This document shows positions 1-8,398 of a stretch of 64,000 nt of DNA, piece by piece (positions within the stretch are counted from its first letter, which is position 1; each line of letters begins with the position of its first letter). Under the pieces are notes generated by a model, which ran no database searches, was not told the origin of the DNA, and saw only the letters and a program-made list of their open reading frames with translations. Source of the stretch: Candidatus Melainabacteria bacterium (GTDB lineage Bacteria; Cyanobacteriota; Vampirovibrionia; Obscuribacterales; Obscuribacteraceae). The translations under genes were made by a program, and so were the position numbers. The stretch lies in contig CP064963.1 of assembly GCA_016699165.1 (NCBI GenBank), positions 3,906,001 to 3,970,000 of the forward strand. The letters are read 5' to 3'.

Positions 1-1696
1 GGGTAGCACTGTTGCTGCTAATTTCAGGCAAGTAGAGGCAATTATCAGGCAGGCAAAAGTGGAATTTGAGCGGTATAGCTCTAGCAGAACCAGGGGTAAT
101 AATGCCTATAACCCGCACATCAGATCTGGTAATGAGTTGCTTATGCAAGCACGAGAGAAGCTTAGGAGTTCTCGGCCTGTAATAAATTTGTTGTGGAAAA
201 CTGCACAAGGAGTCGCGCAAGCTTCAGAACAACTTGCTATTTACTTAAACGAAATTCGCAAAACGCAGGGTGCTAGTCTTCCACCAACTGTATCGCAAGT
301 GAAACCAGTAACTGTACCAAAAGTTGCACCAGATATAAGATCCCAAATCCCACCCTCCTATAGAGCAGAAGGCTCATCACATCCAAATTTAAATAATAAA
401 CTCAGTATATTTTTCGAGTCACTTAAACAAAGAGCACTTAGCGAAACACTTGATCCAACTGAAAGAGAAAGGGTAATAACAAATCTAACCGAAAAATTTA
501 CTGGTATTGGTGAGGGTCTCAATGAAGCTAAGGAAGACGTAAAGACTCAGGCAAAGAGAGCTTTTGATGAAACGATTAGGCAAACAGAGTCGTTTAAAAA
601 AGACCCTTTGGGTACGATACAGAAAACAAAAGAAGCGTCCGAAGAATTCGCTTCTAGTATGGCTAATTCAACTCTAAGAGCCTTAGACGAAGCCGCTAAA
701 GATAGCAATGCATTCGACCGTTTACTAAAAAATAGTGTTGCGATGGTGGCGAAATCATCAGCTCAATATTCGCAATTGTCACCAAAAGAACAGGGAAAGA
801 TTATTGGCAAGAATCTCTTCTGGTCAGTCAATCCTTCTGGAAGTATTGAGGGAGTATCGTTAGCCAGCCAATCATTTAGCAGAGCAAAAACCGTCATTAA
901 GCCACATATGACCGAATTAAGTGCTGAGTTGAAAATGCTTACTGATGCTGGAAAAGAGCAGATTGCAGCTCAGAAAGTTAAACTTCAAAACTTTGCAGCA
1001 AGAATTGGTGGAAATCAAAGACCTACGCTTGCAACATCAGGACCTTCAATGCCCACAGGTCCTCCGGGGAAATCGGACGTAGAAGATCTTTACGATTTGG
1101 CGAAAAGGGATGACTCTTTCAGCGCTGCTAGTAGTAGCACCGGAAAGGCTATTGTCTCAAAAAGCAAAGTTAGTCTTGGTACTAAATTCGGTACCGTAAT
1201 TGCAGATGACCTAGCCATCAATGAAGGTTGGGTGCTCGATGGACAAAATATTTCTAAAGGTTTGGAGTGGCCAAAAGGTTGGCGCAAACCGAGTAGAGGT
1301 GATTATCTGACTTCAAATGGTAAGCTCTATTTTCGGCCGGACGATGCATCGCGAGCGTTATTTAAGATGAGCGAAGATACTTTAATTCCGATTGAAAAAG
1401 GTGTTCCGGATTACATCGCTTATAGCCCCGACAAGACTAATCACGTTTACTGGGGCGAGCTTTCTGGAAATCATGCGAAAGATCAATTACTTTTTACCAA
1501 AATCCTCGCGGAAAGGAAATGGATGAATTTGACCAGCGAGAAAGAGATTGGGCAATACTTAAGCGATGGAAAATTAGCAATTCATCACTTTCGTGATTTT
1601 ATTGACGACTCGCATATATTCCAGGTGATCCGTCAAGATATTCACCAGTATTTCGGACACTCTGGCTACGCATTTAAATTGAGGCAAACGAAATAA
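1..1696 (+). CDS. C-terminal part of a large protein ending in an HNH/WHH-like nuclease (putative polymorphic toxin), 5' end outside window
   Basis: The frame is open from base 2, so the GTG at 59 is probably internal and the gene begins before the window. The visible part is mostly charged, helical sequence without a membrane segment. The last ~70 residues carry a double histidine (IHHFRD) followed by a second cluster (DIHQYFGHSG). This is the pattern of treble-clef HNH/Endo VII nucleases of the WHH/LHH kind, which are common as C-terminal toxin tips. The stop overlaps the start of the first of four SUKH immunity-type genes (TAATG). Toxin-then-immunity order is the classical polymorphic toxin layout. 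Function is inferred from the tip motif and the context. The delivery domain is not visible. Confidence 0.7.
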   Translation, partial: GSTVAANFRQVEAIIRQAKVEFERYSSSRTRGNNAYNPHIRSGNELLMQAREKLRSSRPVINLLWKTAQGVAQASEQLAIYLNEIRKTQGASLPPTVSQVKPVTVPKVAPDIRSQIPPSYRAEGSSHPNLNNKLSIFFESLKQRALSETLDPTERERVITNLTEKFTGIGEGLNEAKEDVKTQAKRAFDETIRQTESFKKDPLGTIQKTKEASEEFASSMANSTLRALDEAAKDSNAFDRLLKNSVAMVAKSSAQYSQLSPKEQGKIIGKNLFWSVNPSGSIEGVSLASQSFSRAKTVIKPHMTELSAELKMLTDAGKEQIAAQKVKLQNFAARIGGNQRPTLATSGPSMPTGPPGKSDVEDLYDLAKRDDSFSAASSSTGKAIVSKSKVSLGTKFGTVIADDLAINEGWVLDGQNISKGLEWPKGWRKPSRGDYLTSNGKLYFRPDDASRALFKMSEDTLIPIEKGVPDYIAYSPDKTNHVYWGELSGNHAKDQLLFTKILAERKWMNLTSEKEIGQYLSDGKLAIHHFRDFIDDSHIFQVIRQDIHQYFGHSGYAFKLRQTK

Positions 1697-2262
1697 TGCA
1701 TAATTCGAAAACACTAAAATTGCGTCCCTGCAAAGGTGAGTTCATTCCCTGTTCGCTTGAGGAACTAAAGGAAATTGAAGAACTGCTTGAATCAGATCTG
1801 CCTGATGATTATAAAGACTTTGTCTTGCATTATGGTTGGTCTTATTTCTCACCACCGGCTGTCGTGAAAACTATTGAAAGGCCTCCAGAAGGTTATACGA
1901 TTCCCTCTGAGGATTACGTAGCGACAGGTACCTTTTATGGTGGACTGGATGTGGATGATGATCGCAGTCTTCTCATGAATCTGAAAACTTTGCCACTTTA
2001 TGAGGTATTTCCCAGCCAGATGCTAGCAATTTCTTATGATATCGGCTCAAATCAGTTTCTTCTTGGTTTAGCCGGCGAGCATAGAAACAAGATTTACTTC
2101 TGGTTTTGGGACGGCTATACAGAGCCGAGTTATTATGAAAGTGAAGGTCTTCCTGTTCCTGAAAATTGGCAGTTTGACAATATGTGTTTGATAGCAAACT
2201 CTTTTAGCGACATGCTTTCTCGTGTCATTCCGAATCCGGCAATTGACTTGGCAAGTGAATAA
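1696..2262 (+). CDS. SUKH-superfamily (SMI1/KNR4-like) immunity-type protein, copy 1
   Basis: The 188-residue protein begins with an acidic helix and the LPDDYKDFVLHYG segment typical of SMI1/KNR4 proteins (E..L...LP.DY..F....G). It ends with a KIYFWFWDG strand typical of the family core. SUKH proteins commonly neutralise nuclease toxins encoded just upstream. The ATG overlaps the toxin stop by one base, so the two are probably translationally coupled. This is the first of four tandem paralogues. Function as immunity is inferred from family and position. Confidence 0.8.
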   Translation: MHNSKTLKLRPCKGEFIPCSLEELKEIEELLESDLPDDYKDFVLHYGWSYFSPPAVVKTIERPPEGYTIPSEDYVATGTFYGGLDVDDDRSLLMNLKTLPLYEVFPSQMLAISYDIGSNQFLLGLAGEHRNKIYFWFWDGYTEPSYYESEGLPVPENWQFDNMCLIANSFSDMLSRVIPNPAIDLASE

Positions 2263-2829
2263 ATGCAAGATTCAATTACACCTAAATTACGTCCCTGCAA
2301 AGACGATTTCATTCCCTGTTCGCTTGATGAACTAAAGGAAATCGAAGAGTTGCTTGAAGCAGATCTGCCTGAAGATTACAAAGACTTTGTTTTGCATTAT
2401 GGTTGGTCTTTTTATTCTCCATCAGCGGTGGTAAAAACCATTGAACTGCCTCCAGAGGGCTATACGATTCCCTCCGAGGATTACGTAGAGACAGGTACGT
2501 TCTTAGGTGGATTGGATTTGGACGATGGACAAAGTCTTCTTATTAATCTGAAAACTTTGCCTCTATATGAGGTGTTTCCCAAACAGATGCTGGTGATTGC
2601 AGATGATATCGGCTCCAATCAGTTTCTTCTTGGCTTAGGTGGTGAACATAAAAACAAGATTTACTTTTGGTTTTGGGATGGTTTTATCGAACCGGATTAT
2701 TATGAAAGTGAAGGTCTGCCCGTGCCGGACAATTGGCAGTTTGACAATATGTGTTTGATAGCAAACTCTTTTAGCGACATGCTTTCTCGTGTCATTCCGA
2801 ATCCGGCAATTGACTTAGCAAGTGAATAA
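2263..2829 (+). CDS. SUKH-superfamily immunity-type protein, copy 2
   Basis: A 188-residue paralogue of copy 1, starting at the base after the copy 1 stop (TAA then ATG). The N-terminal LPEDYKDFVLHYG segment and the last ~40 residues are nearly identical to copy 1. Differences cluster around residues 70-110 (LDLDDGQ loop, AD instead of SY in the next block). A common role with the other copies is likely, with altered surface specificity. This is inferred from the pattern of substitutions. Confidence 0.8.
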   Translation: MQDSITPKLRPCKDDFIPCSLDELKEIEELLEADLPEDYKDFVLHYGWSFYSPSAVVKTIELPPEGYTIPSEDYVETGTFLGGLDLDDGQSLLINLKTLPLYEVFPKQMLVIADDIGSNQFLLGLGGEHKNKIYFWFWDGFIEPDYYESEGLPVPDNWQFDNMCLIANSFSDMLSRVIPNPAIDLASE

Positions 2830-3378
2830 ATGCAAGATTCGAATACACCTAAATTAAGTCCCTGCAAAGGTGATTTCATTCCATGTTCGCTTGATGAACT
2901 AAAAGAAGTTGAAGAGTTGCTTGAAGCAGATCTGCCTGATGATTATAAAGACTTTGTCTTGCATTATGGCTGGTCTTTTTATTCTCCATCAGCGGTGGTA
3001 AAAACCATTGAAATGCCACCTGAAGGGTATGCGAAACTAAATCAGGATTTCGTGGATACCGGTACTTTTTGGGGTGGAAAGCTGGATAGGGAAAGTCTTC
3101 TCATTAATCTGAAAACTTTGCCACTCTATGAGGTTTTTCCCAGCCAGATGCTGGCGATTTCTGATGATATTGGTTCCAATCTATTTCTTCTCGGCTTAGG
3201 TGGTGAACATAGAAACAAGATTTACTTTTGGTTTTGGGAAGGCTATACAGAGCTGAGTTATTATGAAAGTGAAGGTCTGCCTGTGCCTGACAATTGGCAG
3301 TTTGACAATATGTGTTTGATAGCAAACTCTTTTACTGACATGCTCTCTTGTGTCATTCTGGACCCGGATATTGAATAG
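2830..3378 (+). CDS. SUKH-superfamily immunity-type protein, copy 3
   Basis: A 182-residue paralogue directly abutting copy 2. It is the most divergent of the four in the central loop: the segment after EGY reads AKLNQDFVDTGTFWGGKLDRE instead of TIPSEDYV, and six residues are missing overall. The C-terminus ends in DPDIE instead of NPAIDLASE. The SUKH core (LPDDYKDFVLHYG, KIYFWFWEG) is intact, so it should fold like its neighbours. Confidence 0.8.
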   Translation: MQDSNTPKLSPCKGDFIPCSLDELKEVEELLEADLPDDYKDFVLHYGWSFYSPSAVVKTIEMPPEGYAKLNQDFVDTGTFWGGKLDRESLLINLKTLPLYEVFPSQMLAISDDIGSNLFLLGLGGEHRNKIYFWFWEGYTELSYYESEGLPVPDNWQFDNMCLIANSFTDMLSCVILDPDIE

Positions 3379-3390
3379 GCAAGCGTATTA

Positions 3391-3939
3391 ATGCAAGATT
3401 CGAATACACCTAAATTACGTCCCTGCAAAGGTGATTTCATTCCATGTTCGCTTGATGAACTAAAAGAAGTTGAAGAGTTGCTTGAAGCAGATCTGCCTGA
3501 TGATTATAAAGACTTTGTCTTGCATTATGGTTGGTCTTATTTCTCACCACCCGCGGTGGTGAAGACTATTGAAATGCCTCCAGAAGGTTATACGATTCCT
3601 TCCGAGGATTACGTAGCGACGGGTACGTTTTTGGGTGGTCTAAATGGACGGCGTAGTCTTCTCATTAATCTGAAAACTTTGCCACTCTATGAGGTTTTTC
3701 CCAGTCAGATGCTGGCGATTTCTTATGATATCGGCTCAAATCAGTTTCTTCTTGGTTTAGCCGGCGAGCATAGAAACAAGATTTACTTCTGGTTTTTCGA
3801 TGGCTATACAGAGCCGAGTTATTATGAAAGTGAAGGTCTTCCTGTTCCTGAAAATTGGCAGTTTGACAATATGTGTTTGATAGCCAATTCCTTTACTGAC
3901 ATGCTCTCTCGTGTTAGGGTCGCACCAGAATTCGAATAG
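3391..3939 (+). CDS. SUKH-superfamily immunity-type protein, copy 4
   Basis: A 182-residue paralogue separated from copy 3 by 12 bases. Its N-terminal third matches copy 3, while the middle and end (YDIGSNQFLLGLAGEH, EPSYYESEGLPVPEN) match copy 1. This mosaic suggests recombination or gene conversion within the array. The variable loop (LNGRR) is unique. It closes the toxin/immunity locus. Confidence 0.8.
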   Translation: MQDSNTPKLRPCKGDFIPCSLDELKEVEELLEADLPDDYKDFVLHYGWSYFSPPAVVKTIEMPPEGYTIPSEDYVATGTFLGGLNGRRSLLINLKTLPLYEVFPSQMLAISYDIGSNQFLLGLAGEHRNKIYFWFFDGYTEPSYYESEGLPVPENWQFDNMCLIANSFTDMLSRVRVAPEFE

Positions 3940-4046
3940 GCAAGCGAACCACCTTAAGGTTGAACGAGGGCAAAATGGGCTTGCCAAGCGAGCATCGGTT
4001 CAACGCCGTTTGTTTCTCTTGAAAAGCTCTATGCTTATTTCTGTGG

Positions 4047-4078
4047 CACTAAGCACGATCAAAAGAACTTGCTTAGTG
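4047..4078 (+). promoter_or_regulatory. Inverted repeat in the leader of the 4128 operon
   Basis: CACTAAGCA at 4047-4055 is the reverse complement of TGCTTAGTG at 4070-4078, a 9-bp stem with a 14-base loop. It lies between the immunity array and the metabolic operon. No clean T-run follows directly, so it may be an operator or leader hairpin instead of a terminator. The role is unknown. Confidence 0.4.
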
Positions 4079-4127
4079 AGACAATTAAAAATTGGGATCT
4101 TTTCCTTTTTTATTTGGAGTCGCAAAA

Positions 4128-4688
4128 ATGGTTACCACCATCAAAGTACCTAGATTAGAAGCCAGCCGCGAAAACACAGCCGAGTATGGCTTGTTTATCT
4201 CGGAAGAAGTACCAAACGCCGGGCTCACCATTCCTTTCTACAAAGGGTCTGTGCAAGAAGGAATGAATCTACCCTTTGAGTGCACAGGCTCTGCTGTTAT
4301 TAGAACCGCTCGTATAAGCAAGCGCGCACCAGAAGTAACCTGGCTTGAGCGTCACATGAATATGACACAATTATTTGTAGGTCTTGGTAGCGAGCCATTT
4401 GCCATGATTTTGTGCAAGCCAAATCATGATCAGCACAAAAAACTTCCAGACTTGGACACGGCAAAATGTTTTGTTTTTCCTGCCGGACATGGCATCATGA
4501 TTCACAAAGGAACATGGCACGATTTCCCGCTTAGCGTGGGCAATCCAGTAACAGTTATGACTGCCAATTCACCAGAAGTAGTCGAAGCTTTGGCAAGCAT
4601 GGGTGAGCCAAAAGATATGGATCACGGTGATGTCTACAAAATAGACATCCAGAAACACACCGGCACGGTATTGCTTTCACCTGTTTAG
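4128..4688 (+). CDS. Ureidoglycolate lyase-like (AllA-type cupin) protein
   Basis: The 186-residue product matches the ureidoglycolate lyase family (PF04115 type): a TWLERHMNMTQLFV core, a FPAGHGIMIHKGTWHDFPL segment carrying the probable metal-binding histidines, and a cupin-like size. The family releases urea from ureidoglycolate or cleaves related ureido acids. The ATG at 4128 is preferred because GGAG lies 9-12 bases upstream. A TTG at 4092 would add 12 residues without a good ribosome site. It is first in an operon with a ring-opening amidohydrolase two bases downstream, so the true substrate may be the ureido product of that enzyme instead of ureidoglycolate. This substrate idea is inference. 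Confidence 0.75.
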   Translation: MVTTIKVPRLEASRENTAEYGLFISEEVPNAGLTIPFYKGSVQEGMNLPFECTGSAVIRTARISKRAPEVTWLERHMNMTQLFVGLGSEPFAMILCKPNHDQHKKLPDLDTAKCFVFPAGHGIMIHKGTWHDFPLSVGNPVTVMTANSPEVVEALASMGEPKDMDHGDVYKIDIQKHTGTVLLSPV

Positions 4689-4690
4689 GC

Positions 4691-5788
4691 ATGGAAATAA
4701 AAGCTTTCAAAATACTGACCAAAAGCCCGTCTGACTTAAGCGGGCTGATAGAGCTTGTCGATTCAGGAAAAATAAATCCAGCCGAAGTTATTTGCATTAT
4801 TGGTAAAACAGAAGGCAACGGTGGTCGCAATGATTTTACGCGCGATCTTGCGATGCTGGCTTTTGAAGACTATTTTAGCTCCATGCTCAGAATCAGTAGA
4901 GCTGATGTAACTGACAAAATTATTTTCTCACTTTCAGGCGGCTGCGAGGGAGTGGTGAGCCCTCACATTGTTGTTTACACCAAAAGTGGTACCAGCAAAA
5001 ATATTCCTGCTGTTGAAAAACGACTGGCACTGGGCATCGGCTTTACGCGCGAATTCAAGCCTGAAGAAATTGGGCGTATGCCTCAGATAGAAGAAACTGC
5101 TCGGGTCATCAAAGAAATAGTTGATCAATTGCAAATAGACTCGCCAAAAGATGTCCACCTCATTCAAATGAAAGGCGCAATTCCAAGTTTTACATATGAA
5201 GAAGGCGAGCAAGCACAGAAAGCGAATAAGCCTATGCGATCTGACATGGTCTATTCTCGCGGCGCTTCGGCACTTGCTGCAGCAGTAGCTACAGGTGAAA
5301 TCGAAATTGAATCTTTGTCTGACGATTTAGTTTGTATTGATTATGATAAGTATTCGTCCACCGCATCATGCTCTGCAAAGCCAGGACTCAAGCGCACCGA
5401 GATTATGGTGCTTGGAAATAGTTCGTACTGGGATGGCGACCTTAAAATAAATAGCAATATTTTAAATGACATGCTCGACATTGAATCTATTCAGAAGGTT
5501 CTAGAAGGGCTTGGTTTCAAGCTTTCAAATGGTCATTTAAAAGAAGAAGACTTATCTAAACTAATTGGAGTTTATGCCAAGTCAGAGGCCGATCCAAGGG
5601 GTATGGTCCGAGGCAAGCGTCATACTATGCTGCAAGATGACGATATTAGCGACACACGTTATTCGCGCTGTGTTTTATCCTCTGTTTTGGCTGCCATCAC
5701 AGGCGATACTGCCGTTTATGTAAGCACCCGCTCCGAGCACCACGGACCGCAGGGTGGAGGAACACTTTCGATCATCGCACGAGTATAA
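4691..5788 (+). CDS. Ring-opening amidohydrolase (cyanuric acid amidohydrolase/barbiturase family)
   Basis: 365 residues, the usual length of the AtzD/TrzD/barbiturase family. Family signatures are clear: GKTEGNGGRNDFTRD near residue 40, SGGCEGVVSPH near 80, and the closing RSEHHGPQGGGTLSIIARV. The protein is made of three similar domains, each contributing a Ser/Lys pair. The enzyme hydrolyses one amide bond of a cyclic imide such as cyanuric acid or barbituric acid. The start lies two bases after the upstream stop, giving tight coupling. Sequence alone does not separate cyanuric acid from barbiturate specificity. The ureido-type partner upstream makes a pyrimidine-derived ring plausible. 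Confidence 0.88.
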   Translation: MEIKAFKILTKSPSDLSGLIELVDSGKINPAEVICIIGKTEGNGGRNDFTRDLAMLAFEDYFSSMLRISRADVTDKIIFSLSGGCEGVVSPHIVVYTKSGTSKNIPAVEKRLALGIGFTREFKPEEIGRMPQIEETARVIKEIVDQLQIDSPKDVHLIQMKGAIPSFTYEEGEQAQKANKPMRSDMVYSRGASALAAAVATGEIEIESLSDDLVCIDYDKYSSTASCSAKPGLKRTEIMVLGNSSYWDGDLKINSNILNDMLDIESIQKVLEGLGFKLSNGHLKEEDLSKLIGVYAKSEADPRGMVRGKRHTMLQDDDISDTRYSRCVLSSVLAAITGDTAVYVSTRSEHHGPQGGGTLSIIARV

Positions 5789-5803
5789 TCACGGAGTAAA
5801 ACT

Positions 5804-8389
5804 ATGACAATGGTCTTGAAAGATCAAAGTTCCACCCAAAAGATAATCAGCACCGAACCTGGTATCAATCTCTCTTGTCATATTAAAGGCGACGGCGACG
5901 AATTAATTGTCTTTCTGCATGCTGTAGGTTCTGACTATCGCAACTTCGCGCCTCAAGTGGAAGAGTTTTCCAAGTCATATACGACAGTTACTTTCGATAT
6001 GCGCGGGCATGGTCAGTCCAAAATAGACGAGGCAGAAAAAGCGTTAGTCAATATTGAACAATTTGGCAGTGACGTCATCTCTATTATCGACGAGCTTGGC
6101 TTCAGCAGCGCTCATCTGGTCGGCAGTTCGATGGGTGGTGTGGTTGCGCTGGAAGCTTATATGCAAAATCCAGGCGCAGTGCAGTCAATCACCATGGCTA
6201 ATTCCTGGTGTTATGTAGACAACGCAGAGGAGCGTATTGCTTTCATTGAAGAGCAATTATCAAACAAGTCTATGAGCGAAAGCGCTAAAGAACTGGTTCC
6301 TTCGTTGTTTGCCGAGACTACAGATAAGAAAATAGTCGAAATTGGTGTGAACGCAGAAGCTTCCAAAGACAAAGAAGTCTTTCTTGCTTCCTGGCGCTCT
6401 ATGTTTAAATGCGATTATCGCGATTGGATAGGACAAATTCATTGTCCGCTACTTCTAATTGGGGGGGGCAAGGACCCAGTAACGCCAACCAGCTTGCTTG
6501 CTGAAATACACTCTCGTCATAGTTTGAGTCGCTTGGTCGATTTGCCTAATGCTTCTCATTTTTCGAATTTGGATTGTCCAGGCGAATTTAACGCTCATCT
6601 GAAAACGCATTTGCTTCGCGCGCGCGGCAAATCCAAAATGTCTCTAGAGAACAAAAAGATTGATTTGCCGGCTGACACTGTAGCGCAAGGACTGATGTCG
6701 CTGCTCAATCAGCGAGGAGTGGAATATTTCTTTTCTAACTCTGGCACTGACTTCACCCCCATTGCCGATGCTCTTGGGCGTTACAGCAAAGATAGCGATT
6801 TTAAACTGCAAACTGTGGTGGCACCACACGAAAATACAGCTATTGCAATGGCGCATGGTTATTATCTTTTGTCTGGTCGACCACAGGCGACTATGGCTCA
6901 TGTAAGTGTAGGTACTGCCAATATGGGGCTTGGGATAATTAATGCCAGTCGCTCTCGCATACCGGTGCTTGTGATGTCGGGCAAAACTCCCTGGTACGAC
7001 TATGGTGTAGAAGGTTGTCGCACAAACTTCGTGCAGTGGGGTCAAGACACATTTGATCAGGGTGGCTATTTTCGCGAATACACAAAATGGGACTACGAGC
7101 TTAAAGGACCGCTACATTTAGAAACTGTGGTGGATAGAGCTTTGGCAATATCGATGTCTGATCCGCAGGGACCAGTTTATTTGACATTGCCTAAAGAAGC
7201 GCTCTGTATGGCGATAGAGCAGAAAATCTCAGTCAATCAAAAGCCGCGTCAAAAGCCTTCATTGGCTGGAGCTTGCGGCAATGCGCAAATGGAATTCGAA
7301 ACGGCAAAATTGCTTCTTAGAGCCAAAAATCCAGTTGTGGTAACGGCCGAGCTTGGTCGCTACAAAGAAGCCGTAGAGCAGTTGGTTGCATTGAGCGAGC
7401 GATTTGCTATTGGTGTAATTGAGCATGGAAAGCGCAATTTCTTCAATTTCCCCACTGAACATCCAATGCATTTGGGCTATAATCCGCAATCTTTTATAAA
7501 AGACGCCGATGTTGTAGTTGTGCTGGAGAGCCATGTTCCCTGGATTCCAGATTGGGGAACAATAAATGAAAATTGCAAAGTTATTCAAATTGGAGTGGAC
7601 CCGCTTTGTCAGAACTTGCCGATGCGAGCCTTTCCGGTTGATATAAATCTGGCTGGAAATCCTGCTTTGGTCTTAACTGATTTAAATGCCACCATGTATG
7701 GATTGTTGGATGATGAAACTCAAAGCATTATTGATAAGCGTCGTCAAAAAAATACCGACGTGCACAAAAGTGTATTTGAGACTGCTCGATCTAAAGCCGC
7801 ATCAGACGCCAAGCTTGATCACATCACCAAAAATTATATTTCGTATTGCGTGGGACAAGCAATTGATGATGATGTAGTAATTTTCAACGAATATAATCTA
7901 GATCCTACACTTGTGCCGCGTCGCCAGACCATGAGTTGGTTTGAAAATTCTATTGCCAGCGGACTTGGTTGGTCGCTTGGAGCGGCTCTGGGAGCACAGC
8001 TTGCTTCACCTGAGCAAGTGATGATGGTGACTTTAGGCGATGGATCTTATCTGTTCAACACTCCGATGTCGGCTCATTATGTGGCTGGAGCCTATAATTT
8101 GCCCATAGTAATTGTGGTATTCAACGACAGCGGCTGGTCCACTATTAAGAAGTCTTATGACGGCACATCTTCTCCAGCTAATGACTGGGCCAACAAAAAT
8201 CAGTATGGCGAGTTGTGGGATTTCAAAATGCAAATTAGCTTTGAAAAAATTGCAGAATCTTGCAATGGGATTGGTATAAAAGTAGATAAGCCTAAAGACT
8301 TGCTTCAAGCTCTCAAACAGGCAATAGAAATTGCCAGAAAAGATAAAAAACATGTGCTGGTCAATGCAATTTGTGTGCGAGATTACTAG
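5804..8389 (+). CDS. Fusion of alpha/beta-hydrolase and thiamine-diphosphate-dependent (acetolactate synthase-like) enzyme
   Basis: 861 residues with two complete enzyme domains. Residues 1-275 form an alpha/beta-hydrolase like 3-oxoadipate enol-lactonase: GSSMGG nucleophile elbow (Ser109), KDP acid (Asp224) and SHF histidine (His252). Residues ~285-861 form a full ThDP enzyme: HENTAIAMAHGYY with the cofactor-activating Glu342, and the GDGS...FNDS cofactor motif near 745-775. ThDP enzymes of this fold cleave or join carbons next to a keto group. It is third in the operon after the ring-opening amidohydrolase and may process the opened product. An internal ATG (MSLENKK, residue 279) sits at the domain border but has no obvious ribosome site. 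Confidence 0.85.
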   Translation: MTMVLKDQSSTQKIISTEPGINLSCHIKGDGDELIVFLHAVGSDYRNFAPQVEEFSKSYTTVTFDMRGHGQSKIDEAEKALVNIEQFGSDVISIIDELGFSSAHLVGSSMGGVVALEAYMQNPGAVQSITMANSWCYVDNAEERIAFIEEQLSNKSMSESAKELVPSLFAETTDKKIVEIGVNAEASKDKEVFLASWRSMFKCDYRDWIGQIHCPLLLIGGGKDPVTPTSLLAEIHSRHSLSRLVDLPNASHFSNLDCPGEFNAHLKTHLLRARGKSKMSLENKKIDLPADTVAQGLMSLLNQRGVEYFFSNSGTDFTPIADALGRYSKDSDFKLQTVVAPHENTAIAMAHGYYLLSGRPQATMAHVSVGTANMGLGIINASRSRIPVLVMSGKTPWYDYGVEGCRTNFVQWGQDTFDQGGYFREYTKWDYELKGPLHLETVVDRALAISMSDPQGPVYLTLPKEALCMAIEQKISVNQKPRQKPSLAGACGNAQMEFETAKLLLRAKNPVVVTAELGRYKEAVEQLVALSERFAIGVIEHGKRNFFNFPTEHPMHLGYNPQSFIKDADVVVVLESHVPWIPDWGTINENCKVIQIGVDPLCQNLPMRAFPVDINLAGNPALVLTDLNATMYGLLDDETQSIIDKRRQKNTDVHKSVFETARSKAASDAKLDHITKNYISYCVGQAIDDDVVIFNEYNLDPTLVPRRQTMSWFENSIASGLGWSLGAALGAQLASPEQVMMVTLGDGSYLFNTPMSAHYVAGAYNLPIVIVVFNDSGWSTIKKSYDGTSSPANDWANKNQYGELWDFKMQISFEKIAESCNGIGIKVDKPKDLLQALKQAIEIARKDKKHVLVNAICVRDY

Positions 8390-8398
8390 AATAAAAGT

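Larger units (their letters stand above)
1696..3939 (+). repeat. Four-copy tandem gene duplication, period about 561-567 bp
   Basis: Four successive reading frames start at 1696, 2263, 2830 and 3391. They share long identical nucleotide stretches, for example the blocks around TTTGACAATATGTGTTTGAT near 2175, 2742, 3300 and 3861. The divergence is concentrated in one central loop. The array is a recent tandem expansion of an immunity-type gene. Confidence 0.9.

Noticed and set aside
3911..4153. An 80-residue plus-strand frame across the gap after the immunity array
   Set aside because: It overlaps the real end of copy 4 and the start of the 4128 gene, has odd composition and no ribosome site.
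6644..7045. Long minus-strand frame inside the ThDP gene
   Set aside because: The plus-strand product has clear domains throughout. The reverse frame has no domain and is a shadow.
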